Positions 23,386 to 31,314 of a stretch of 64,000 bases of DNA are shown here, piece by piece. Position 1 is the first letter of the stretch; every line of letters starts with the position of its first letter. The notes beneath the pieces were generated by a model. The model had not been told where the DNA came from. It made no database searches and saw nothing but the letters and a program-made list of their open reading frames with translations. The DNA comes from Lacticaseibacillus hegangensis. GTDB taxonomy: Bacteria > Bacillota > Bacilli > Lactobacillales > Lactobacillaceae. Location of the stretch: the NCBI RefSeq assembly GCF_003946465.1, contig NZ_RHOL01000008.1, positions 1 to 64,000 on the forward strand. The letters run 5' to 3'. The translations under genes were made by a program, and so were the position numbers.

Positions 23386-24729
23386 TTAAGCCTGGCGGTG
23401 ACGCTCGCCTGGCATGATTAAGAAAATCGCGGCTATCAGCGCCAAGAATAGGAGCGCAGAGCCGGTCAGGATGGCGTGCTGAAAACCAGTGACGGCATTT
23501 TTGGATAAGCCTTCGACCGCGACGAGAATCGACAGCCCAATCGAGCCGCCAATTTGATGCATGACGTTGACGACCCCGCTGGCGGCACCGGCGTCTGCAC
23601 CAAGCGTGTTAGCCACGCCCGAGGCTGTGAACGGGCTGAGCGATAAGCCTTGGCCGACCCCGATGACCACCATCGGCAGGGCAATGCCGAGCCAGTAGCC
23701 GGTGGCCGGCGCGAACCGACTGATCCAGAACATGCCTGCGAATGTCAGCAGAATGCCGAGGATCAGCAGCCCGCCGTTACCCAGTTTTTTCGTCAAGCGG
23801 GCGACTTGCAAGGCGACGATAAAGTTGACGATGGTCAGCGGGAAAAAGGCGATGCCCGCCATCAGCGGTGTGAAGCCCAGTTGATTTTGCATCAGCTGTG
23901 GTGTGATGAACCAAAAGCCCAGCATGGCCCCCATGTAAAGGAAACGGCCGAGGTACGCGCCGAAGCGCTCGCGGTCAGCAAACAGCCGCAGCGGCATGAT
24001 TGGGTGCTTCGTTTTGGCCTCTTGAAAGATGAAGATCCCGAGCAGGATCACGGCGGCGATCAGCGCGTAAAGCTGACCGACGGTGCCGACAATGCTGTAG
24101 ACCAAGGCAATCATGCCAAACAGCGAGGTGAGAGTGCCCAGCCAGTCAAGCTGGCCTTCTTGAACGGTGTCCTTGTGCAGGTGGCGAATGGAGAGATAGA
24201 ACATCCAAGCTGCGATCGGCACGTTAATGAAAAAGCCGACCCGCCAGGTCAACAGGCTGGCGAAGACGCCGCCGATTACTAGGCTGACCGAAGCACCGAT
24301 GCCGGCCATCGCGCCGTAGTAGCCAATGGCCCGCACGCGGTTTTCGCCGGTGTAGGTATCCATCAAGATCGCCAGCGTGGTCGGTGCGAGGATCGCGCTG
24401 CCAATGCCTTGAAAGGCGCGTGCGGCGATGATGACGCCAGCGGATTGGGCGGCACCCACGAGGAAGGACCCAAGGCCGAAGATCACGAGCCCAATCTGGA
24501 AAACGCGGCGGCGGCCGAACAGATCACCAGCGCGCCCACCGACGAGCAGGAACCCCCCGAAGGTCAGCGAGTAGGCACTGCTGACCCACGACAACGTGTT
24601 TTCATTCAGGTGAAGATCCTCGGCAATCTTGACCGTACCCGTGAAGATGATCGAGTTATCTAATAAGATCATGAAGTAGCTGAACAGGATCACCAGGAGG
24701 ATCCAGTCGAAGCGTTTTTGCTTTTGCAT
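23386..24729 (-). CDS. MFS exporter, DHA2 family
   Basis: A 447-aa transporter with 12-14 TM helices: WILLVILFSYFMILLDNSIIF (motif D1 position), the motif A loop GRAGDLFGRRRVF, motif C as GIGASVSLVIGGVFASLLTWR. It resembles EmrB/QacA-type drug exporters though slightly short. The start at ATG 24729 has AAGGGG nine bases ahead. It heads the operon with the HD-like protein and SDRs. The promoter at 24760-24790 has MerR geometry and an operator related to those of the divergent MerR gene, so it is probably switched on by the same electrophile or drug. Confidence 0.88.
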   Translation of the reverse strand: MQKQKRFDWILLVILFSYFMILLDNSIIFTGTVKIAEDLHLNENTLSWVSSAYSLTFGGFLLVGGRAGDLFGRRRVFQIGLVIFGLGSFLVGAAQSAGVIIAARAFQGIGSAILAPTTLAILMDTYTGENRVRAIGYYGAMAGIGASVSLVIGGVFASLLTWRVGFFINVPIAAWMFYLSIRHLHKDTVQEGQLDWLGTLTSLFGMIALVYSIVGTVGQLYALIAAVILLGIFIFQEAKTKHPIMPLRLFADRERFGAYLGRFLYMGAMLGFWFITPQLMQNQLGFTPLMAGIAFFPLTIVNFIVALQVARLTKKLGNGGLLILGILLTFAGMFWISRFAPATGYWLGIALPMVVIGVGQGLSLSPFTASGVANTLGADAGAASGVVNVMHQIGGSIGLSILVAVEGLSKNAVTGFQHAILTGSALLFLALIAAIFLIMPGERHRQA

Positions 24730-24759
24730 GTTTGTGTACCCCTTTTTGTTGATGTCATC

Positions 24760-24790
24760 AGCATAAGGGTTACAGTTGGTCGAAGCGCAA
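24760..24790 (-). promoter_or_regulatory. MerR-type promoter of the MFS operon
   Basis: On the minus strand the -35 TTGCGC (24790-24785) and -10 TATGCT (24765-24760) are 19 bp apart. The spacer contains ACCAACTGTAA, which matches ACC(C/T)ACTGTAA of the two sister promoters at 24938 and 27084, 13 of 19 positions overall. Confidence 0.65.
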
Positions 24791-24937
24791 GCCCTTTTTA
24801 AAAATAATTTTGGAGACCGATACGACAGCTTTTTTGGGTGTCCTTACGCAAAACCGCTTTGGTACGCCTTTGGACAATGGTGCGCAGACTCCCGGTAATG
24901 CCTTCATCACGCGGGTTAAAGTAACTGTAATTAGGGC

Positions 24938-24968
24938 TTGCCTTACAGTGGGTGTAAGGGGTTATGAT
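24938..24968 (+). promoter_or_regulatory. Autoregulated MerR-type promoter
   Basis: The -35 TTGCCT (24938-24943) and -10 TATGAT (24963-24968) have a 19-bp spacer. The operator CCTTACAGTGGGTGTAAGG (24941-24959) is an inverted repeat with 7-bp arms. Confidence 0.8.
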
Positions 24969-24997
24969 AGGGAAAAATCAGGAGACGAGGTAGACCA

Positions 24998-25438
24998 ATG
25001 ACATACACAGTTCAGGAAGTTGCCAAGAAGATGGGATTGACCACGTACACGGTGCGTTTCTACCATGACCATGGCCTGTTGCCATATGTGAAGCGGGACG
25101 AGAACAACAATCGCGTGTTCGATGATGTGGACCTAGAGTGGGTGCACCTAATCACGTGCCTGCGCCAGACAGGGATGCCGCTGGTCAACATCAAGCATTA
25201 CGTGGACTTGGTCATTGCAGGCAGTGACACCGTGCCTGAGCGTTACCAGATCATGCTGGCCCAGCAGCAGCGGACGCTTCAGGAAATCGATGAGTTAAAT
25301 CACCATCTTGAAACCATCAATAAGAAGGTTGCACATTACGCTGACGTCTTGATCAATCAAAAGCCGGATAGTTATGAGCCTTCGAACGTGGCTGAAGCGC
25401 CTGACAAAGCACCAGACATGCAGACCGCCAAAGCATAG
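24998..25438 (+). CDS. MerR family activator of a three-promoter regulon
   Basis: A 146-aa MerR protein: YTVQEVAKKMGLTTYTVRFYHDHGLLPYVKRDENNNRVFDDVDLEWV is the winged helix, followed by a long dimerisation helix (residues 80-118) and a variable tail. It belongs to the AdhR/NmlR-like branch without a metal site. It is paralogous to the regulator at 8153. Start ATG 24998 has CAGGAGACGAGG upstream. The same operator stands before its own gene, before the flavodoxin-ADH operon (17 of 19 identities) and, more distantly, before the divergent MFS operon. It is thus the likely regulator of all three units. It ends at a bidirectional terminator shared with the ADH gene. Confidence 0.9.
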   Translation: MTYTVQEVAKKMGLTTYTVRFYHDHGLLPYVKRDENNNRVFDDVDLEWVHLITCLRQTGMPLVNIKHYVDLVIAGSDTVPERYQIMLAQQQRTLQEIDELNHHLETINKKVAHYADVLINQKPDSYEPSNVAEAPDKAPDMQTAKA

Positions 25439-25447
25439 TTAGCTAGT

Positions 25448-25490
25448 TAAAAAATGCACGCCCACCAGGCAAGGTGAGCGTGCATTTTTT
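25448..25490. terminator. Bidirectional terminator
   Basis: AAAAAATGCACGC and GCGTGCATTTTTT flank CCACC/GGTGA; A and T runs on both sides serve the convergent MerR and ADH genes. Confidence 0.9.
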
Positions 25491-25518
25491 CTGGATTAGG
25501 CAGCGAGTGGCTCGTTAA

Positions 25519-26556
25519 TTACTTGCTGACGATCAGCAAGGATTTGATGGCGTCACGGTTGTCCATGGCTTCATAGGCAGACTGTACATCTGCGAGGTCA
25601 AAGCGCTGGGTGAAGACGTGGCCGGGGTGAATTTTGCCCTGCAGGACCGCGTCAAGCAACACACCGCGGTCGTATGTCGTCACGCTGGCGATACCGCCGC
25701 GCAGGCCAACGTTGGTCCAAAACGGCGTCGCGTTCGCATTGGTCGCTTCTTGTGGCACGCCAACGCGGCCGACAATGGCACCCGGCCGCGCGACCTTGAT
25801 CGCGGTATCAACGGAAAGCGCAGTGCCGACACATTCCAGCACGGCGTCAGCGCCGCCATCGGTCATGGCGAGGACCTTGGCAACGGCCTCGTCGCCGCGT
25901 TCCTCAACAATGTCAGTGGCACCAAATTCGCGGGCCATGGCTTGGCGATCGGTGTGACGGCTCATCGCGATAATCCGCGTTGCCCCCATTAGCTTGGCGG
26001 CAATTACGCCGCACAGGCCGACCGCACCATCACCCATGACCACGACCGTGTCGCCTGGGTGAACTTCGGCGCTGGCCGCCGCGTGGTATCCAGTGGCCAT
26101 GACGTCAGAGAGGGCCAGCAGGTCATTGAGCTGCTCATCGGTGTAATCCTCAGGCTGCCCCGGAATCTTGACCAGAGACCAGTCAGCCTCGGTGTAGCGA
26201 ACGTACTCGCCCTGAAAGCCGCTGCTGCCATGGCCCTTGGCATTCAGGCAGTTGCCTTCGAAGCCGGCCTTGCAGGCGGCACAGTGCCCGCAGCCATGCG
26301 TGAACGGTAAGATAACGAAGTCGCCGGGCTGAACGTGGGTGACCCCATCGCCAACCGATTGCACGATGCCAATGGCTTCATGCCCAACCGTGGTGCCCGT
26401 TTCGCGCTTGTCGAGACCGCGGAACCACCAGAGGTCAGAGCCGCAGACGCAGGCCCGCAGGATTTTGACGACGGCGTCCTTGGGTTCTTGAATTTCTGGC
26501 ATGGGAAAATCTTTGAGGACAACTTTGCCGGGTGCTTCAAATACTGTCGTTTTCAT
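25519..26556 (-). CDS. Zinc-dependent alcohol dehydrogenase
   Basis: A 345-aa medium-chain dehydrogenase with catalytic zinc ligands C38 (CGSD) and H59-E60 (VGHE), the structural zinc cysteines C89, C92, C95 and C103 (GCGHCAACKAGFEGNC) and the Rossmann motif VVMGDGAVGLCGV. All zinc residues are present. It resembles IPP-type Zn-ADHs commonly paired with AdhR-type MerR regulators, in which aldehyde or formaldehyde stress induces the pair. It is second in the flavodoxin-adh operon, 13 bases behind the flavodoxin. The natural substrate is unknown; a detoxifying aldehyde reduction is the likely role. Confidence 0.92.
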   Translation of the reverse strand: MKTTVFEAPGKVVLKDFPMPEIQEPKDAVVKILRACVCGSDLWWFRGLDKRETGTTVGHEAIGIVQSVGDGVTHVQPGDFVILPFTHGCGHCAACKAGFEGNCLNAKGHGSSGFQGEYVRYTEADWSLVKIPGQPEDYTDEQLNDLLALSDVMATGYHAAASAEVHPGDTVVVMGDGAVGLCGVIAAKLMGATRIIAMSRHTDRQAMAREFGATDIVEERGDEAVAKVLAMTDGGADAVLECVGTALSVDTAIKVARPGAIVGRVGVPQEATNANATPFWTNVGLRGGIASVTTYDRGVLLDAVLQGKIHPGHVFTQRFDLADVQSAYEAMDNRDAIKSLLIVSK

Positions 26557-26569
26557 TTTTCTTTGCTCC

Positions 26570-27040
26570 TTATAGTTGGTTTAACCATTGCTGAATTTGC
26601 GTCTGGGCAGTGGCCACTTTTGAACCTGGCAGGCCCAGGCCAGCTGTGACTGAGTGCTGACCCGCGGCGCGCTTGAAGACTGCCTCGTAATCGCCGGGCG
26701 TACCGGCGTCGGTATAGAACGGGGCGAGTCGAACATCATCATCTGGAATTGCGGTTAAGAAGCTCAAAACTGGCGTTGACGGCGCACCAGACCAGACTGG
26801 ACCGCCAACCAAGATGGTGGCGTATTTGCTCAGGTCCGGCAGCTGGTCAGCCAATGGCGGCAATTGATCAGCCTTTAGTTGCGCTTTCGCAATGTCAGAG
26901 GTTTCGTACATGTCAGCTGAAAAGGTGTCTGCAGGGGCTTTGATCTCATATAGATCTGCATGAGTTTGAGCCTGCAGCCGCTTAGCCAAGGCCGCTGTGT
27001 GACCGGACCAGGAGTAATAGGCAATTAGGGCTTTGTTCAA
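26570..27040 (-). CDS. Flavodoxin-like FMN protein
   Basis: A 156-aa flavodoxin-fold protein: the first strand and phosphate loop ALIAYYSWSGHTAALAKRLQ (residues 3-22, S/T-x-T-G-x-T variant), then VGGPVWSGAPSTPVLSFL for the isoalloxazine loop, and FYTDAGTPGDYEAVFKR. I chose TTG 27040 since AAGGAGGT is seven bases upstream; the longer frame from 27064 would start before that site. It resembles the flavodoxin_4 reductases next to MerR genes. It is the first gene of the MerR-controlled operon with the Zn-ADH, suggesting a redox response to an electrophile. Confidence 0.88.
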   Translation of the reverse strand: MNKALIAYYSWSGHTAALAKRLQAQTHADLYEIKAPADTFSADMYETSDIAKAQLKADQLPPLADQLPDLSKYATILVGGPVWSGAPSTPVLSFLTAIPDDDVRLAPFYTDAGTPGDYEAVFKRAAGQHSVTAGLGLPGSKVATAQTQIQQWLNQL

Positions 27041-27083
27041 ATGATCGACCTCCTTCGTGGGCAAACCTGATTGCTCAAGAAGT

Positions 27084-27114
27084 AGCTTAGTCCATTACAG
27101 TAGGTGTAAGGCAA
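27084..27114 (-). promoter_or_regulatory. MerR-type promoter of the flavodoxin-ADH operon
   Basis: On the minus strand the -35 TTGCCT (27114-27109) and -10 TAAGCT (27089-27084) have a 19-bp spacer. The + strand sequence CATTACAGTAGGTGTAAGG (27093-27111) matches the operator at 24941 in 17 of 19 positions. Confidence 0.8.
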
Positions 27115-27183
27115 GCGGATTTTCCGGATTTTTTTCTGGGCCGGAATAATCTGATGCAGATTTGGTTCGCGTCACCACCGAAA

Positions 27184-27229
27184 ACACCACAGGGTTGGTG
27201 GCGTGAGAATCGCGCCTGACCTGTGGTGT
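27184..27229. repeat. Inverted repeat, possible terminator
   Basis: ACACCACAGG (27184-27193) is the exact complement of CCTGTGGTGT (27220-27229), preceded by AAAA and followed by AGTTT. It lies 113 bases before the SDR remnant ends, so it may terminate minus-strand transcription from there. The remaining 27230-27341 stretch holds nothing recognisable. Confidence 0.5.
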
Positions 27230-27341
27230 AGTTTCACTTGTGTAACTCTTATTTATTACGTCCGGTTCCACTTACTCTTGAAGAAAGAGAGACTAAGGAT
27301 TGCCTCATAGAAGTGTGCACATTGTTAGCTGAGTGCGGCCG

Positions 27342-27614
27342 TTACCACGGCTGGTTCGTCGGCCCAACGGTGAACTCGTTGACGTTGGTGTCTTCGGGCA
27401 TGTCGATGGCGAATTCGACGACCTTGGCGATACGATCCGCGGTGATCTCGTAGGTGTCGTACTCGTGCTTCATGTTAGCGCCGACCCCCTCGTCCGTGAT
27501 GGGGGTCAAGAGCTCGGTCTTGATCAAAGCGGGGTAAATCGTCACGATGCGGATGTGGCTGTGGTCCTGAGCGGATTCCATGCGCAGGACTTCCATCAGG
27601 CGCGAACGGCCCAC
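27342..27614 (-). pseudogene. C-terminal fragment of a short-chain dehydrogenase
   Basis: The frame reads GRSRLMEVLRMESAQ, HIRIVTIYPALIKTELLTPI, then EYDTYEITADRIAKVVEFAI and NVNEFTVGPTNQPW before a stop at 27342. This is the C-terminal third of a classical SDR, starting just after the catalytic YxxxK region. The Rossmann half is absent. The break coincides with the break of the LysR fragment on the other strand (near 27613), so one deletion probably removed both N-termini and the shared promoter region. Confidence 0.78.
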
Positions 27615-27830
27615 TTGGTCGTAACTTACAATTTGCTGTATAACGCGTCGCGCATGGTTGGGGCTAGGCTCGGTGTGGCCGTGTGCTTGGATAGCATCGT
27701 CAATATGGCAGGGACGGATCTGCTATTCGTTCCGCTGAAACCACAGCTGGAAGGACACGCCAGTTTGATCTGGCCAAAAGCGGGACAACTGTGGCCGACC
27801 GCGCACGTCTTTTTGGATGCGATGATGTAG
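27613..27830 (+). pseudogene. C-terminal fragment of a LysR regulator
   Basis: The frame LVVTYNLLYNASRMVGARLG, VAVCLDSIVN, DLLFVPLKPQLEGHASLIWP, then WPTAHVFLDAMM and a stop at 27830 corresponds to the last 70 residues of a LysR effector-binding domain. The DNA-binding half and most of the effector domain are missing. Its 5' break abuts that of the opposite-strand SDR fragment. The ancestral arrangement would have been divergent lysR and SDR genes, the common regulator-target layout. Confidence 0.75.
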
Positions 27831-27935
27831 CGTATAGTCAAGCTACCAACCGACCGCGGCTGCTTCATGATAATTTAGACCGTATAATGGATGTAAAGTC
27901 TGGCAATTGCTGCATCGACCAAGGGAGGGTGCGTC

Positions 27936-28508
27936 ATGAGTAAAGTTCACATTCCAGTCGCCTATTACCAGGCGCCGGACAAGCGGCTGCAGGCGACCCA
28001 GGACAAGCTGTTCGCCGCCTTGAAACAGCACTTTGAGGCCGGCGAGGCGTTTGCCAGCATTAGCGTGAGCGCCCTGTGTCAAACGGCCAAAATCGCCCGC
28101 CAGACCTATTATCAGCATTACGACAGTATTGGCGAAATTATCGAAGTGACCGTCGCCCGGGTCATCAATTCGGCCCTGCAAAAAGCCGATCAAGCCCTCG
28201 ATCCCAGTGATGAAGGGGCGCCTTTGACGGTCGATTTGCTGCTCGCGCATCGCGACTTGATCGCCATGGTCCGCTGGGCCCACGCCGGCGATCTCATCGT
28301 TGCGTATCTTAGTCGAGAGATTCGGCGCGTGAGCAGTATTGAAGGGACCAACATCCCGATGAAGGGGGTCATGATCGATCTGCTGGCGCGCATGTATCTC
28401 GCTTTTGCCGATGTCGTCAACGAACACCCTGAGCTGAGCCGCAGTCAGTTGATCACGATTTTTCAGAAAATGCTGCCGGTGCCGGCCAAGATTTTCCGCG
28501 GCCTATAA
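27936..28508 (+). CDS. TetR family regulator of the amidohydrolase operon
   Basis: A 190-aa TetR protein: the helix-turn-helix SISVSALCQTAKIARQTYYQHYDSIGEIIEV is near residues 42-72, with a C-terminal ligand domain (VDLLLAHRDLIAMVRWA). The start at ATG 27936 has GGGAGGGTG ahead. It precedes the amidohydrolase-MBL-SnoaL operon in the same direction but is separated by a terminator at 28533, so it is transcribed on its own and probably represses the following operon. Inducer unknown. Confidence 0.85.
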   Translation: MSKVHIPVAYYQAPDKRLQATQDKLFAALKQHFEAGEAFASISVSALCQTAKIARQTYYQHYDSIGEIIEVTVARVINSALQKADQALDPSDEGAPLTVDLLLAHRDLIAMVRWAHAGDLIVAYLSREIRRVSSIEGTNIPMKGVMIDLLARMYLAFADVVNEHPELSRSQLITIFQKMLPVPAKIFRGL

Positions 28509-28532
28509 CCCCAATTCGAAGAAAAATGACAC

Positions 28533-28570
28533 AATAGCCGTGTTTGACAACAAACGCGGCTATTTTTAGT
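28533..28570 (+). terminator. Terminator after the TetR gene
   Basis: AATAGCCGTGTTTG pairs with CAAACGCGGCTATT (one G-U pair) around ACAA, followed by TTT. A possible -10 TACAAT at 28584 starts the next operon. Confidence 0.8.
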
Positions 28571-28617
28571 AGGCGCCGCCTCATACAATGGGTTTATTCA
28601 ATCAGGAGGCAACCAAT

Positions 28618-29631
28618 ATGAAATTAATCACACTAGAAGAACACTGGGAATCACAGCGCGTCAACGAAGCCGCCAAGCCGTACATGCCAAAGCCGGCCAA
28701 TCCGCACAAGAATCCGAATGACCACAGCATTGAAGAATTTGTTGCGAAGACTAAACGCGACAACACCGAGCTCATCAGCGCCGGCGATCAGCGCCTGGCC
28801 TTCATGGATCAAAACGGGATTCAGATGCAGATCATGGGCTACGGCGATGACACGCCGCAGAATCTGGATCCGAATGTGGCCATTGACCTTTGCAAAATGG
28901 CCAATGACGATTTAGCGAAGGCCATCAGCGCCCATCCCGACCGCCTTGGCGGCTGGGCGACGCTGCCGGTTGGCGATCCCGAAGCGGCCGCCGCGGAACT
29001 CGAACGCGCCGTCAAGCAACTCGGCCTGCAAGGCGCAATGATTCACGGTTACTACGATGGGCACATGTTCGACGATCCGATGTACGAGCCGATTTTCGCC
29101 AAGGCTGAAGAACTCGATGTGCCGCTTTACTTCCACCCAGCCGTGATCCCTGAAGAAATCAGTGAGCATTACTATCAAGGCCAAGGCTGGTCGGAACTGA
29201 CTGCCTTCACCTTTGCCGGCGCCGGCTGGGGCTGGCACGAAGACCTCGGCGTGCAGATGATTCGCCTGATCCTCGCTGGCGTGTTAGATCGCCACCCACG
29301 CCTCAAAATCATCACCGGCCACTGGGGCGAGATGGTCCCGAACTTCCTTGAGCGGATGGACCAAACGTTGGGCCTAACCGTTCACCTCGATCGCAGCATC
29401 AGCCAAACCTACCGGGACAACTTTTACATCACCCCAAGCGGCATGTTCTTCCCGGCGCAGCTGACGCTGGCCATGACTGAGGTCGGCGCCGATCACCTGT
29501 TGTACTCGCTGGATTACCCCTACAATCACCCGGCGGACGCGCAAAAGTTTCTGACCGAATCCGACTTAACGAAGGCCGATCAGGAAAAAATCGCCAATCA
29601 AAATGCAGCCGCGTTGCTGCACTTGAACTAA
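28618..29631 (+). CDS. Amidohydrolase family 2, resorcylate decarboxylase-like
   Basis: A 337-aa metal-dependent TIM barrel of the amidohydrolase-2 (ACMSD/gamma-resorcylate decarboxylase) family. The likely metal ligands are E7 and H9 (LEEHW), H173 (YFHPAV), H235 (GHWGEM) and D299 (YSLDYPY). The order and spacing follow 2,6-dihydroxybenzoate and 5-carboxyvanillate decarboxylases, which remove CO2 from hydroxybenzoates without a cofactor. Start ATG 28618 has AGGAGGC eight bases upstream. It heads an operon with an MBL hydrolase and a SnoaL-like protein behind a TetR gene. A phenolic-acid decarboxylase or hydrolase is the best guess; the substrate is not known. Confidence 0.85.
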   Translation: MKLITLEEHWESQRVNEAAKPYMPKPANPHKNPNDHSIEEFVAKTKRDNTELISAGDQRLAFMDQNGIQMQIMGYGDDTPQNLDPNVAIDLCKMANDDLAKAISAHPDRLGGWATLPVGDPEAAAAELERAVKQLGLQGAMIHGYYDGHMFDDPMYEPIFAKAEELDVPLYFHPAVIPEEISEHYYQGQGWSELTAFTFAGAGWGWHEDLGVQMIRLILAGVLDRHPRLKIITGHWGEMVPNFLERMDQTLGLTVHLDRSISQTYRDNFYITPSGMFFPAQLTLAMTEVGADHLLYSLDYPYNHPADAQKFLTESDLTKADQEKIANQNAAALLHLN

Positions 29632-29642
29632 GGGGGCCGCTT

Positions 29643-30500
29643 ATGAAAAATCTCTATACGGTGACTCAAGTGACCGATGGGGTCTACAACATCAGCGAAA
29701 ACATTACAGATCGCCCCATCAAGTTCTCCCAGCAGCTCGTGGTCGGCACTCAGCTGGCCGCAATGATCGATGCCGGGTTCGGTATTGACCGGGACCTGCT
29801 GAAGGAAATCCGTAAAATCACCCCACTCCCCGTGATCTGCCTGCTCACGCACGGTGACCCTGACCATACTGGCGGGGCAGAGCTGTTCGACCAGGTTTAC
29901 ATGAATCCCGCTGACGACGCAGTGATGAAGGCCGCGTTTGATCCGCGCTTTCGCCTGCACGCGATCGACGTTGCCAGTGGCCACAACGCTGAACTGGTTG
30001 CTCACATGAAGGCCGAAGAACCGCAAGACACCAGTTTCAGCTATCGGCCGCTGCATGATGGCGACCGCTTCGACCTTGGCGGCACCACGCTGACCGCATT
30101 AGCTCTGCCAGGCCATTCCGCCGGCAGCATGGTGTTTGTCGACGTTGACCGTCACTTGGGCTTTACTGGTGACAGCCTGGCTACCCTGACCATGAGCGAG
30201 CTTTACGATACGCGCTGTGCCTCGCTCACCGTTTGGGCGAATGGGTTGGCTAAGCTTCAACACCTGGTCGGGGATGACGCGCAGCTTTACAGCGGTCACC
30301 GCGTTGACGCGTTTCCGCCGCACGTGCTCAGTACTTTGCTTCAAGGCGTCGCCGACATCAAGGCGGGCGGCGACCAGACCGACACGCCGATCACACAGAT
30401 GCCGACTGGACCAGTCACCGATAGTGACTCCATGCACCCGCGCACCCACCAAATCGCCGGCACACCGTTTGTGATCATGTATAACGCACTCAACATTTAG
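29643..30500 (+). CDS. MBL-fold metallohydrolase
   Basis: A 285-aa metallo-beta-lactamase-fold hydrolase. The metal motif reads HGDPDH at residues 70-75, where the second His of HxHxDH is replaced by Asp, a variant seen in some glyoxalase II-like and lactonase-like members. Downstream ligands are H in LPGHSAGSMVF, D in GFTGDSLA and H in LYSGHR. All other metal positions are present, so it is probably active. No signal peptide. It sits 11 bases after the amidohydrolase and 12 before the SnoaL gene, so a lactone or thioester product of that pathway is a plausible substrate. Confidence 0.85.
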   Translation: MKNLYTVTQVTDGVYNISENITDRPIKFSQQLVVGTQLAAMIDAGFGIDRDLLKEIRKITPLPVICLLTHGDPDHTGGAELFDQVYMNPADDAVMKAAFDPRFRLHAIDVASGHNAELVAHMKAEEPQDTSFSYRPLHDGDRFDLGGTTLTALALPGHSAGSMVFVDVDRHLGFTGDSLATLTMSELYDTRCASLTVWANGLAKLQHLVGDDAQLYSGHRVDAFPPHVLSTLLQGVADIKAGGDQTDTPITQMPTGPVTDSDSMHPRTHQIAGTPFVIMYNALNI

Positions 30501-30512
30501 GAGGTTTTTGTG

Positions 30513-31145
30513 ATGACTGATAAAAAATTCTATGATGCCCCGCTGGATCAAGCCGACAAGCAAGCACTCGCCGACCGGGCCGAGATCCGCGAACTTCTCG
30601 AGTACGAACGTTACACCCGCGACAACGGGTTGTATGCCCAAGAAGCGGCCTGCTACAGTGATGACGCCCAGATTCATGTGTCCTGGTACGACGGCCCGGC
30701 AAAGGGTTACTTTGAAAAATTGGCGCAGGCCAACGGCGGCGGGTCGAAACACAAAATCAATTACACTACTGTCTGGGTCAAAGGAACCAAGGCCATCGGT
30801 GAGATGACGGTGATGATGTTGTCACCGCGCATCAAGCTGGACGGCCAGGCTGTTGATCTGCACTCCTACGCGCGCATTTTCACCCGGTTGGAGAAGCAAA
30901 ACGGGGTCTGGAAGATCCTGTCCGGCGATTGCATTTACGAACGCGACGAGTTGGTGCCGGTCGTCCCTGGCCAGCCTATTCAGATCGACACGCAGGAGCT
31001 GGCTTCATACCGCGAAAGCTACCAGGGCTTGTGCTACGTCCTGGCCCGGACCGGCCTCAAGAGCAGTGCAGATCTGCCGGGCGACGACAAGCCCGAGACA
31101 GTCGAGAAAGTCTACGCAGACGCCAGCAACTGGTTCTTCGCGTAG
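30513..31145 (+). CDS. SnoaL-like (NTF2-fold) protein
   Basis: A 210-aa protein with a SnoaL/ring-hydroxylating-beta type cone fold: ADRAEIRELLEYERYTRDNGLY at the start, then CYSDDAQIHVSWYDGPAKGY, the beta sheet VKGTKAIGEMTVMM and ARIFTRLEKQNGVWKILSGD. Such domains act as isomerases, dehydratases, aldol cyclases or as ligand-binding partners. ATG 30513 has AGGAGG seven bases ahead. It is the last gene in the three-gene operon, with a terminator after it. The combination with a decarboxylase-like amidohydrolase suggests catabolism of a cyclic compound, an inference from context. Confidence 0.8.
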   Translation: MTDKKFYDAPLDQADKQALADRAEIRELLEYERYTRDNGLYAQEAACYSDDAQIHVSWYDGPAKGYFEKLAQANGGGSKHKINYTTVWVKGTKAIGEMTVMMLSPRIKLDGQAVDLHSYARIFTRLEKQNGVWKILSGDCIYERDELVPVVPGQPIQIDTQELASYRESYQGLCYVLARTGLKSSADLPGDDKPETVEKVYADASNWFFA

Positions 31146-31234
31146 GTTGTGAGAGATAAAAGGCACTGCAGTCCGCGGAATCACCAGCGTCCCCATCACG
31201 TTCCATTAAATGGTGATCAGATTCAGTCAACAGC

Positions 31235-31287
31235 AAAGCTCTCCCCATGTCTATGCAGGAATGCGCAAACGTGAGGAGAGCTTTTTA
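31235..31287 (+). terminator. Terminator of the amidohydrolase operon
   Basis: AAAGCTCTCC (31235-31244) is the complement of GGAGAGCTTT (31275-31284), followed by TTT. Confidence 0.8.
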
Positions 31288-31314
31288 ATTCCGCAAGATG
31301 GGTAGGGGATGGTA

